Positions 1-22,377 of a DNA stretch of 64,000 bases are shown in pieces (position 1 is the stretch's first letter; every line of letters starts with the position of its first letter). The translations under genes and the position numbers were made by a program. The notes under the pieces were generated by a model, which saw only the letters and a program-made list of their open reading frames with translations, made no database searches and was not told where the DNA came from. Origin of the DNA: Rhabditoides inermis (lineage: Eukaryota > Nematoda > Chromadorea > Rhabditida > Rhabditidae); NCBI GenBank assembly GCA_963966185.1, contig CAWZYM010000146.1, positions 912,001-976,000 on the forward strand, read 5' to 3'.

Positions 1-1083
1 AGAACGAGAGAGAGAGAGAGAGAGAGAGATCTCCTCCCTCCCTCGGGACTGATCGCTCACTGCTCGCCACTGCTGACGTTGTATGAATGTGCGAACGAGA
101 TCAGAGACGAGAGATGAGCCGTGAGAATGTCTATAAAGTGTCCAGTTCGTCTCTTTCGGAAAACTCAAAAGTGTTTGTTCTCTGGTTGCCAGTTGCCTCT
201 TTTGTGTCCGCCGGGAGTTGGCAACCCTCAGTTCCCACTCTCATTTGCATACGCTGCATTAGATAACTGCACTCTTCGTTTCAAAGTCCATTTCAAACAG
301 ATTAGATACGACAAGGCTTCTTGATTTCTTCTTTTGCGCTACTTCAGTTATTAGCCGTTTAGGATTTCATTGGTCACTTTTACAATCGCTTTGTGCCACA
401 TGTCTTTCTGTGAGTCGGTCAATTTCTCTCATATCGGTCTCATTCTCATATGACTTTTCCTTTTGATCTCTCTCACATTTGCCTTCCTTTTTCACATGGT
501 TAGTTTACGATGTGTTTTTGGAAGCGCAGCGCCAATGGAATGTGATTACTCTCTACTGATCATACATTATGTACTAGGAAACATAGCTCGTGCCATTTTT
601 GTACGGATTGTAATGATTGGCATTCGTAGGAATTCAAAATTCTTTGGTGTACTTTACATGTGTGATATCATTTTATACTCTTGTTCTTCACCAGTACATC
701 ATTGTAATGGTTCGTTATACGTAACTCCTGCTCACCTGTACTTTCATTCTCGAATGAGAAATCACGATACATGCTGTACGCTGTTAGTATCATCATGACG
801 CGTGTTTATATATTTCAGAAATGATATTATACACGTCGCACACCACTACTTAAGATAACTCCGATTGTTCAAACGAGTATTTGGGGTGGCATTCATTTCT
901 CGAATGGATGCCACACTTCACTTCACTATCAAGATTCAATAGTTGTGTCCAATATTTCAGTGCACACTGCACTTTCTCAGTCATTTTCATTTTGTCATTG
1001 TTACGGTTACGCGAATTCGTGTTGGCTCGGTTGACATTTTCGATCGAACAGATCATCAATATCCATCTATTCTTTTTTCAGCA
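1..1083. other. 5' flank, no gene recognised
   Basis: It opens with a (GA)n array (about 8-30). The short open frames here have no recognisable motif and no splice-consistent extension. The last bases before 1084 are a pyrimidine run ending in cag, which acts as the acceptor for the carboxylesterase start; the rest is presumably promoter and outron of that gene. Confidence 0.5.
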
Positions 1084-12334
<11,251 letters not shown>

Positions 12335-12520
12335 GTGCGTTCGATTCCCGCCAGTTTTTGCCATGCTTACCGATTTAAGACATAGCAGCAGGTAGTGAGT
12401 GAGACGGGTCCATGCCTCTTCTATTCATGTTTTGTGAATGTGTATCGATTGTTTTTTAATGAATGATTGTGAAATTGAAAAAAATGTAACAAATACTGAC
12501 AACAGATTATGTGTGTGTTC

Positions 12521-12526
12521 AATAAA
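12521..12526 (+). terminator. Poly(A) signal of the carboxylesterase
   Basis: AATAAA lies 187 nt after the stop codon, the first such hexamer downstream. Confidence 0.6.
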
Positions 12527-12698
12527 TGTTTCTGAAATTGAACTTTGACTTCGTGATGTCGAGCGATGCAGAATAGAAATGAACACGTCACACGTGACTT
12601 CCCTTAGTGATAGTGATCGAATGGACAAATGCATTATACATATTCATGGCGAGCCTTCTCCCATCAGACAAGACGGCAGCCACATTGTACGAAGCAAC

Positions 12699-12910
12699 AT
12701 GATTCTTCTTTCCTTCCTAGTCGCCTGTCTCTTCAATGCAGCTTCGACAAGTGAAGTGGCAGTGACTTTCAATGGTGCGCTCCATCAATTATTCGCGATT
12801 CTATCTCGCATTGTTTAGCTGATCTTCAATGCAACGAGGTTTCGACGTACAATGTTACGCTCACTATCTGGGAGGAAGACAATGGACAGATGGCGTGGAT
12901 TGGTGGGAGA

Positions 12911-12952
<42 letters not shown>

Positions 12953-13460
12953 CAAGGAACGATGATTGTGTCATGGAGAAAAAAGTTAGACAAGAAAGAA
13001 AAAAGATGAGTTAGTGAGTTAGAGAGAGATATTCCTTTCAGACCCGGATGACCGAATGGCTACAGCGCACTTCTCATTCAATGATCAGCTCCCATCTGAA
13101 GTACATTCCGTCAACGTTACAGGTTAGAAATAGGCGTCATCTGATTTTCTATCATTTCTCAGGTTCGGAATCGGAGATTTTCGCGCTTGAAGTCTACTTG
13201 GAGGTTGCGCACACTTGCAATGAACAGGTTATCTTTTTTACGTCACTCTTCTCACCACAACTCATGCTTCAGGGCAAACATTGCACAATGAGATACCCCA
13301 AAAAGAAGAGTTTCAAGTATCCGGAGGGTGGGAAAGATCTATGAATCAATAATCAGTCAATGTCTCAGGCTACATCAGTGTGAGTACATACGATGGAGAC
13401 AATCAGTCGTTCACTGCAGAAACGGAAGGAAAAGAAGTACTCGAACTCAAATGTTTATGA
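12699..13460 (+). CDS. Transthyretin-like (TTR-like) secreted protein, 6 exons, 150 aa
   Basis: Exons: 12699-12774, 12819-12902, 13042-13122, 13163-13227, 13273-13327, 13369-13460 (453 nt, all phases agree). It begins with a hydrophobic signal peptide (MILLSFLVACLFNAAS). The nematode TTR-like fold is then recognisable: QCNEVSTYNVTLTIWEEDNG, a DPDDRMATAHFSF strand, GSESEIFALEVYLEVAHTC, GKHCTMRYPKKKSFKYPEG and GYISVSTYDGDNQSFTAE. Four cysteines are placed as in family members that form two disulfides. TTR-like proteins are nematode-specific, abundant and secreted; most have no defined biochemical role, and one (TTR-52 of C. elegans) bridges apoptotic cells to phagocytes. This copy's role is unknown. 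A broken tandem duplicate follows 400 bp downstream. Intron 2 carries a (GA)n array. Confidence 0.9.
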
Positions 13461-13861
13461 ACGTTTGCATTTTTTCCATTGATTCATTAGATTTTTTTTT
13501 GTTTCGTTTGTTTCTTGTAAATGTCTGAATGTATGTATGTTATGTTGGTTCATTATCAGTTGTATAAAATTAAAAAAAAAACGCAAAAAGGAGGAAGATC
13601 TGGTGAGGATTCGTCTGGATGGTGAGGATTCGTCTGGATGAATTACTTCTTGCTGAAGATCACTATCATAGCTAATCATTTACAAGCTCATGGTAATCAG
13701 CTAAGTACTTAGTCGCAGTGCAGTGACTAGTTACGAAGTATGTATGTTCACCCCCTCCCCCTCTTGTGGTATTAATTAATTATAAATATTCATGCCGCGT
13801 TTTCGATTTCTTCAAACTAACGAGGTGTTCTCCGCTATTGTATAATGTACGACAATAGGAC

Positions 13862-14800
13862 ATGGTTCTTCTGATACTGATATTTGCATCGATTGTTCGG
13901 GGGGCTTTTGGAAGCGAGATCGCAGTCACGTTCAATGGTGAGTTCTCATGGCTTTCTATCTATCCCTTTCTCTGATCACATCTTCTCTATAGTTTCTTCA
14001 AGCGAACATACAGTGCAACGAGATTGGAAAATACGACGTCGCCCTTGCGATGTGGGGAAAAGACAACGGGCAAATGGCGTTTATAGGTGAGAGAAAGATG
14101 AAAGGAAAGAAGATGAGTGGGGGGGAGAGAGAATGTACTTTATATATTGGGATGATGTCATGGCCTATGAGGTGTTTTCATTCGATGACGATCTTCCATC
14201 TGTAGTACATCCAATCAAAATAACTGCTATGCTATTTAACCCAAATAGTGAATTCAAATATTTCAGGATCGGAATCTGAACGAAGTATATCTTGAAGAGC
14301 ATCATGATTGCAATTCTGATCTGAAGTGATAAATTGTTGTTGTTGTTTTTTCGAAAACAACAATGGAATTTTAGGCCAAGCACTGCATGATGAGATATTC
14401 TTTGAAGAAGTTGTTTTCATTTTGAAATGGTCTAACGTGAATATATTTCGCGCGCAACTAGCTCAGCATTTTCCGAGCAAAAAATAATCGTGCTCTAACT
14501 GGCACCGTATGCCAAGAAGTGATGCAGACTGCAGAATTTCTTTGGCGTTCATTTCTCTATTCGCGGGTCGTCTCACATGACCAGGTGGCGTAGTTGTAAG
14601 GCTCTCACTCTGCAACCAACTGTTCGTGGGTTCGACCCTGGCTACCTCCGCAAAGTTTTGTCAAATTGGAAACACCATTTAATTGATTCTGATCGTTGTC
14701 TAACCGCCCTAATGCCTCTCGTGAAAAGATGGGAACTCATTTGCGGGCTCACTATAAATAAAAGATAAAACAATTGATTTTTCAGGCTACATCAGTGTGA
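13862..14800 (+). pseudogene. Decayed tandem duplicate of the TTR-like gene
   Basis: Exon 1 (13862-13937, signal peptide MVLLILIFASIVRGAFG) and exon 2 (14003-14086) are intact and have exactly the same lengths as those of the functional copy. Exon 3 (~14152-14232) still encodes a similar peptide but has lost both its acceptor AG and donor GT. Exon 4 (from 14267) is frameshifted after GSESE. Exon 5 (from 14375) hits a stop at 14423. Exon 6 (from 14786) keeps only GYISVS before it runs into a piece of the TTAA MITE. A tRNA-like insertion separates exons 5 and 6. An expressed truncated form cannot be excluded. Confidence 0.8.
14583..14647 (+). other. tRNA-like sequence (SINE head)
   Basis: An acceptor-like stem aggtggc/gctacct (7 bp with one G-T) encloses an A-box-like tggcgtagttgtaaggc and a B box gggttcgaccc. 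The T arm and anticodon arm pair poorly, so this is probably a tRNA-derived SINE rather than a tRNA gene. It lies in the interval that splits the TTR-like pseudogene. Confidence 0.5.
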
Positions 14801-14864
14801 GCAACAAAAGCGACCCCAACCTGAATATGGGGGCAAGATTACATTGTCCGGATAAGTCCTTTAA
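14801..14864. mobile_element. Solo right end of the TTAA MITE
   Basis: About 60 bp from aacaaaagcgac to cctttaa match 12004-12064 with a few changes and end in the same TTAA. No left end was found nearby. It abuts the last exon remnant of the TTR-like pseudogene. Confidence 0.75.
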
Positions 14865-16478
14865 TATATGTTTTTGTTTGTTGCGTATAAACCTGTTTTT
14901 CCCACAAGAAATTCCTACAAGAACCTATTGAACGTTTTGCAAATAGTTCTGTATGTGGGTGTAATACACATGATCTTTTTTAAAAATAAATACGCACGAC
15001 ACGATAACGTGAGTAAACTGCGTGTCGGATACACGTGGCTGATAAGAAGACAGGTAGCCTAGTCTAATCACTCATTAGATCATTTGCAGATCAAATAAGA
15101 AATGACGTTTTCAAATCAAATGTTGATAAAGACAGAAGATCTGATAAGCTACCCGGACACAACTACACAAACACAATTATTTTTCTTTGAATTAGTAAAA
15201 CAGCTAACAAAAAGAGGGATTCATTAATCTAGCAACGCAGCGGAATAATAGATATATTACAATGACTCTTCTTACAAACATACTTTATCATTTTTGAAGA
15301 ACGCGATTCGTTATATGATTCACTTCACATCGTGGTTATACTTAAATTTATACACTTTAGTTTAAATATCATTCGATCAGAATTGATAATGATTCTTCAT
15401 TATTCCCAGAACTACGTTTGATTGCGCATCGAGGAAAATATAATAGAACAATGAATCCTATTATGATAACTTTGCTACATCTTTACATATTTTTTTACTT
15501 CCTAGACTATGTGTATCCTTTTTCGAATTAAAAAGTAACCGAACACTGAACAGAAGTTTCACAACAATATATAATCGTGTTGCAATTTAGCAAATCTACA
15601 CATCCGCTCATCCGCGCTTGTTTGAGAGAGAACTGGTGAGGGAGAGAGAGGGAGAAAGAGTGAGGGAGAGGCATAAAAAAGCAGATGTATCGAATGATCA
15701 GCTCTCGTTTGTGCTCATTTGTCGCTCGAAATCGCTCATAATTGCTCGACAGAATCTAAAAACGATCAGTGAGCAAAACGCAAACATTATAATCTAGTAT
15801 CGAAACTGTATTTCTTTGTTTTATTTCTCGATGAGTTGCATTTTGAATTGAATTTTTTATTTGCACGCACTTTTTGTCTTCAGGATCTTGGTTCACTATG
15901 ATCCGGTAGTGAAATTGCGTATTTGATAGGACTGATAAGAAACTGATATGCTGATCTTTGGTTATCTTGACGATATCAATATACACACTATCGTTAGCTT
16001 AACTGAGCATAATTCATTTTTACACATGTTTATCACTAAAAAGTTTATTTCATGGAAATTAATTGCGCGAGATTGAGAAGCGATGACGTAACACCGGGGT
16101 ATAAATGGGCGAGTGTTCTCAGAATAACCTTTTACCACAACACAAAACAAACTGGAGTTCTGCTTCCGTGAAATGCTTATTCAGTGTAACAACTACATAA
16201 CATCATAATTATGAATACGTTTAATCTTTTTTTACATCGATTTGTGATTGTTTGTTTCATTTGTTAATGCCATGTATGTGTTTATATGTTTTTTTCGTGT
16301 TTTTGTAACGAATTTCATATGGTAATACACATATCGGAAATGTATCAGGTAGTGTACTGTAGTATAATATCCCTCGAGTAGACAGTTCTACGTTTTGTTT
16401 GGATTTTGAATCACGCTATGACGCGCACTATCGTTTTACACCATTTTTCGAGCCACTGTACACTGCGGAACACCATTA

Positions 16479-16520
<42 letters not shown>

Positions 16521-16815
16521 GTACATGTCATACTTTCATCTATTTTCGTCCCAATCACTAATCAACCATACCCTGTGATAGGAACAAGTGAATAAAACAG
16601 CTGGCACACATTCATCTCACTGTTCACACCTGATATGATCTCGAAAATGATATTCTTGACAGAATTCGAGAGGCGTGACGACAATCGAATGACCATAGCC
16701 GACCCACTTCTGCGTTACTAGCAACTCTATAATAATCCCGAACCCTATTTCTATTTTCCTCTACCAGCGTATCACAGTAGCGCAAAAAAGAGAACACGAC
16801 TGGGTGTCGAGGAGC
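14865..16815. other. Intergenic, no gene recognised
   Basis: AT-rich, with no coding exon I can support. Points of note are a GA-rich patch at about 15630-15675, a TATA-like ggtataaatggg at about 16098, and a (CT)n array at 16482-16516. Confidence 0.5.
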
Positions 16816-16818
16816 TTA

Positions 16819-17453
16819 CACGGGCGGCCCACGCACTTAAGGTGGCCGATTCTTATGCAATTAAGCCACTATACACAACTTTTCACGCTGAATCCGAATA
16901 TGACCATAACTTTCCCAAAATAGCACTTTGAAAAGAGTTCGGCCACGTGCCGAATAGACTACCCTTGAAAACGACCGGTGAAACAACAGCGGCGTGGCGG
17001 AATGGTTAGTGAGTTAGGAAATCGGAAATGACGGTCGGCGGTTCTATTCCCCCTGCTGTCACTAGTTTTTGCAGTGCGTCTAGATCAAAGCTTATAACAG
17101 TTTATTGTTGTTTTGTTAACAACGATGTTTTTGCATAACCATACAATTGAAATTATGTAAAATCCAATTGGAGGGTATGGTGGCGAGGATAAAATTTGCA
17201 AAAAACCTGGTGACAGCAGGGGGAATAGAACCGCCGACCGTCATTTCCGATTTCCTAACTCACTAACCATTCCGCCACGCCGCTGTTGTTTCACCGGTCG
17301 TTTTCAAGGGTAGTCTATTCGGCACGTGGCCGAACTCCTTTCAAAGTGCTATTTTGGGAAAGTTATGGTCATATTCGGATTCAGCGTGAAAAGTTGTGTA
17401 TAGTGGCTTAATTGCATAAGAATCGGCCACCTTAAGTGCGTGGGCCGCCCGTG
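16819..17453. mobile_element. Foldback element with ~255-bp inverted arms and tRNA-like boxes
   Basis: Arms 16819-17073 and 17198-17453 are inverted copies with only a few mismatches (for example gaaaagagttcgg against gaaaggagttcgg), separated by about 124 nt. TTA lies at both outer edges (16816-16818, 17454-17456), the 3-bp target size of Harbinger-type MITEs. Each arm contains a tRNA-like stretch: an A-box-like tggcggaatggttag (16995-17009), a B-box-like ggttctattcc (17040-17050), and an acceptor-like stem acagcgg/cctgctgt. Transcription through it would give a long hairpin RNA. No protein is encoded. Confidence 0.85.
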
Positions 17454-17456
17454 TTA

Positions 17457-17953
17457 GACGCGTATCAGAGAGAGAGAGAGTGATGCGAGAAGAACGCGCA
17501 GTTTGCGCCCCGGATTCCCCCCTCCTCCTACCTCGCATCCGCCCCCGGTATATCAACCGTTTATCCTTCTCCCTCTCTCTACTCCAGTGCTCCACTAATA
17601 CTGACAACTGTTTGTATCTTCAGTTTTGTCAGAGCAAACCGCTTTCATTCAGTGATGATCAGTGGTGCGCGACTTCCTCTTGATTTTTTGTAATTATCAA
17701 CGTGCTAAATTGTATTGTGCAGTATTCTCGTAACAATACGTGCAACTTGTCATCTATTAACTGTAACCTATATCTCTTGGGTTCGTGCAAATTCGAAAAA
17801 GATGTGTATGTTTGCGGAAAGATATAACCACGTCAAAGCTGTAAGAGCAAACATATCGGACCACTCAATTAGCTCAGCTTTTTGCCCAGCGATCTCAGTG
17901 ATATGCTCTCTCTCTCGATCATCACATATTACATTACGAATTTAGCATTTACA

Positions 17954-18001
<48 letters not shown>

Positions 18002-18650
18002 TATTTCCTCTACTCTCTCTCCCTCGCAAAAAATATCCCACCCAATACGCGTTTATATATTTATACTTCCGTTGTTGTTATGTATATGTGTCTGTGGCAG
18101 TGGGTTTCTGCTGAAAAAGTGTGCACAGAATGTGATTCACATTGGCGTGCAGAACCGTTTAGAGCGGGACAAAAGAGGACTATGATGACTGACGCCCCCG
18201 TTATGTGATTGTGACGAGAAAACTCGCAAGCTAAATAAGGCGAGAAAACGTCATGTGGCCGGTATTCACAAGTTTCGCGTCAGGGTTGTCCTGTAACATG
18301 TGGTACATGTCCTCCCTTTCCACTCTCTCCCTCTCTCACCGGTTGGCAACATGCGAATCCTCCCCTCAGCCCCTCACATCCCATTCAAGGGATTTCGGAA
18401 AGCGAACAGGAAATGCCACCAAGCAGCACAAAATGCGTTGCCCCAACATGTATCTATCTCCCTCACCCCCCCCCCCCCTTCTATACTGCATAGCATACAG
18501 CTGACGTGATTTCCGGTGATTCGGAAAGTTTCTAAACTACTCTCACCGTATATTTACCTGTTTACCATTCGATAATGTTTCATTTTTTTCATTTTGTTGA
18601 ATGGGTCGTCACATTTGCATGTGTGTAGGCAGTGTGAGGCGAAAGAAAGA

Positions 18651-18702
<52 letters not shown>

Positions 18703-19610
18703 TGCGCGCGCGGGATCGAAAAGTGTGTGAGTGACGGTCAGTTTGCGGGCGGGATGAATTGAATGGAGCGCAATTCTCGCCCACACAGACACACACATTC
18801 CACCTAGTGAGGGGAATGAGGGAATGTCTGGTGGAATGTCGTGGGCCGGGGAGAGACTCACGTGGAGTCCAAAACGGAAGTGGCACAGGCACTGCCTGCG
18901 CGGCATTCCGATCCTCCCTCGCTATGAGGGCCAGTATAAAAGAAGGTTCATCGGTCAGACTCTCTATGGTCTACGGACTTGTAAATCCAGCAGGCGCCTT
19001 TCCCTGCGGCATGCTTGGAGGTCTTCTATCTCTTGACCTCACACTCTCGTTTGATGTACGGCTATACGAAACTGTGTGATCTCTTCTGGACCCACTGGCT
19101 ATAGCACTTTTTCTCTCACTCACTCTCTCTCTCTCTTCCAATCACTCCGGTGTTGCATGTGATTGTGAGGTGTAATGTCCGGCGTTCGCAGACACGTTGT
19201 GTACACGCAGTGTGTGTATTTACCACCCAGCCCGCACAACAAAACACTATGTGTTTTGTCTAGAGCTCACTAGGCTGCTAAGTCCGTGTTGATTCGCGCG
19301 ACTTCCTTTTCTCCGTCTTTCACGATTTGTTCTCTTCTTAAAAGTTCAAAAGAGGCGTCCCTCGAAAAAAAGTGAGACAAGTGTGACCGCATATGGTCGC
19401 TCATTTTCGCCTCATCTCGCAAAACCGACCACCTCTAAATCTATACAAAGCTCATCTGACCAAGATCTGGCTCTCTCTTCTCCCCACACTCTCTCGTCGT
19501 CATCTCTCGGGAAAACCAGTATCCCATACCTGTGCTCAGCACGCGCCAGTTTCGGTGGATCCCTCTCGCCGTCTGGGCTCTCTCAGACAAGCCCTTGTCT
19601 ATAGAGTGGA

Positions 19611-19655
<45 letters not shown>

Positions 19656-21199
19656 GGATCAGTTTCCATGCCTTGTGGCATATGCTTCTGTTCCAGTAAG
19701 TTCATTGTCTTTCTCTCTTTCTTCCCTTTTGCATAGTTGGTCAATGCAGTTGCACCAGTCTCTCCACCCGCACTCACTCTTTTCGATGCTGTTTTCGTTT
19801 TATGGAACGTAGCCAGTGATCGTAAACGCAAAAAAGTAGCTAGAATAGTCTTGCCTGTGGTCTCTCTTCTCCTCCTCCTCCTCCTCCTCCTCCTCCTTCT
19901 CCTCCAATCCATCAGATGTGGTCTCCTTTCCTGTCCATTGCATATCTCGGATCGCAATCGCAATCTCTCCATTCACAGAAGAAGAAGAGTGTGAAAACAA
20001 TCATCTCATACGCACCAATTTAGTAACCAACCATTGTCGAGTTTCGATTTTCTCACGCATTGATCGGCTAGACAGCTGACCACTCGGCTTTTCTTTGCTA
20101 TCTCGTTATGGTTTTTACTATCTCTTCAACGCTTTTCTCGCTCACTGACCGTCATTGTTATGCAATTCTGTGTGTTTGTCGTTTTTATCGTTCGAAACTT
20201 CACTGATGGCTGTCATCATCAGTGATTATAGTTTAGAGTATATTTTACACGATATACCTATTTTTGGCTCTTCGAGCATGTTCTGAATAAGTACAGATCA
20301 GATAGAATCTGGAGACTAGTGGTGTTTTCTCGAAGGCAGAAAGACACTATAGATGTGCAAACCTTCTTGTATTACATAAGATGTGTATTTTGATTCCTTC
20401 GACAGTCTTGCAAGAGTCTCAGAATAGAATAGCACTAAGAGGGCGCGTGAGTGAAGGTGCGACTATTGACACACACAACACAACACAACACATAGTGATC
20501 GTGTAAACACAAATAAACACCGCCACTCACCTTTTATTGTTCGGCAACCTATCCCCGCCGGGTTTACATCTCATCAAATGCCGTTTCCGGTTTCCCTCCT
20601 CGGTAATATTTGCCCATGTGTAGATCCCTAAAAATATCTGAGGAAGTGTGTGATTCATTGGTTAGTGGTCTGTCTGTCTGTCTAGTAGTTAGTAGAGCAT
20701 GTGTCATCAACTACTTATGTATATTTGCCCCCGAGTGACGCGGCGCGGTTTCCCCCTAGACTCATACTAGTCTCATTCCGACTTCTCACTCCAACCAACT
20801 CGCGCATATAAGTGTGAGCCTGCGCGGTCAGAATCGTCCTCACAAAAATGTCTAGTTTACGCGCGGCAACCCGGAAAATCTCTCCTCTATTTCGCACTCT
20901 CGACCCAACCCGGTCTCCCTTCTATTGTTGCGTATTCCCGATTCCTGATCATTTCGATAGTTGTTTACCCTTCCCTGAGGCCAAATTGATATGATATGAG
21001 TTTTATAGCTATTTGCATAGTAGTATTGTCTCTGCGTCTGCGAAATGCATTTTTATCACCCAGTGAACCGTATAAAGTGAGATCAACTGTCTGGATTGGA
21101 TCACTCACTCTCTCACTGTCTCTCACTCTCCTCTCTCTATGCGCACTCATCCGTTGATCTGACCGGGAGTGATCTGTTCTTCTGTTCTTCGAATGTAAC
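17457..21199. other. Long intergenic region upstream of the transporter
   Basis: No coding exon is supported. It holds (CT)n at about 17957-17997, (GA)n at about 18656-18692 and 19615-19650, a (CCT)n run at about 19868-19900, a poly-C run near 18467-18478, and a consensus TATAAAAG at 18935-18942. Several open frames here are microsatellite translations without domain features. It may contain the distal promoter or 5' non-coding exons of the transporter gene. Confidence 0.5.
18935..18942 (+). promoter_or_regulatory. Possible TATA box
   Basis: TATAAAAG in a locally GC-mixed region, with a plausible initiator tcggtcaga 20-28 nt downstream. No coding exon follows within 2 kb, so its target (perhaps the transporter, or a non-coding RNA) is unknown. 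Confidence 0.3.
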
Positions 21200-21426
21200 A
21201 TGACCTGGCGAAAAGTAAGTAACTTGTTTCCGCTCATAGTCGGCCACAATACCTCACATTTTGTTTTCTCGCACTCTCAGGATTGGCTTTTTAATTTGAA
21301 ACGTTCACATTATACTAATTGTGATGTATATAACGCTTTACAACACACAGTTTTACGTACCGCCGCGATAAAATCTGATAGATCTCTAATTAAATCAGTC
21401 AAAATATTCAATGTTATTGATTTTAG

Positions 21427-21509
21427 ATGGTTCGCATAACTCCGGCAGCGGCCAAGACACATGACGTGTTCGCGCCAGACAAGAAGAGTCCCATATTCCC
21501 ATCGACAAG

Positions 21510-21550
<41 letters not shown>

Positions 21551-21557
21551 GAGAGAA

Positions 21558-21614
<57 letters not shown>

Positions 21615-22332
21615 TCTTGCAGGTTGTTCATGGCGTGTCTGCTCTGTATGTGTTTCATCTCCCTCTCTGTCGCCACATCCAACCTATCCGTCTCCCTTGT
21701 CTACATGGTCAAGAAGAATCACACTGATGAGTGAGTTATTTTTTATTACAAAACCAGCTGAATAGCTAAATTACTACGTTTGTAGTCAGAATTTTCCTTA
21801 CACCTTTCATTTTTTTCGCAGAACTGTAGTCAGCGTTAGCCTACCAAACTACCAAATATTGACCTACCAAAATATTGACCCCACATGCTTCCATTCATAT
21901 CGTTGTAATTGCAATGAATCCTGAAAATAGTACAGACATAGCGATTCATTGAAACTGTGCGACTCCCTGCTTGCAGCTCCACCAACTCCTCCTGTCCGGT
22001 GTCATCGGATGTGGATGTGCAGCCGTGCACTGAGAGGGAGAGACTCCAATGGACCGGATTCGATCAGGCAAGGCACATCTATCAAAAGCTTATTTGGAAT
22101 AACAAACATGATTGGTGAAGCGCTGAAAGGAATATGAAGGGTAGTCGATACGTTTCTCAAAGTCTTTACCTGTCCCTACTGTTCAAATTTGTGTTTCGTG
22201 ACTATGTGGTTTTCTATTCCGAAAAAAAAACACATAAACAATTTCATTCAGGGAATCGTGCTGGCTGCACAGAATGTAGGATCTCTCACCATGCTCATCA
22301 GTGGATCGCAGGCAGACAGGCTCAACGGTCCG

Positions 22333-22377
<45 letters not shown>

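Noticed and set aside
463..798. 111-codon open frame upstream of the carboxylesterase
   Set aside because: No domain, signal peptide or splice-consistent extension; codon content looks like random intergenic DNA.
14583..14647. Functional tRNA gene
   Set aside because: A and B boxes are present but the T and anticodon arms pair poorly and the sequence lies in an insertion; a SINE head is more likely.
19737..19994. Open frame with a hydrophobic Leu run (85 codons)
   Set aside because: The Leu run is the (CCT)n microsatellite; no start context, splice sites or homologous motif support a gene.
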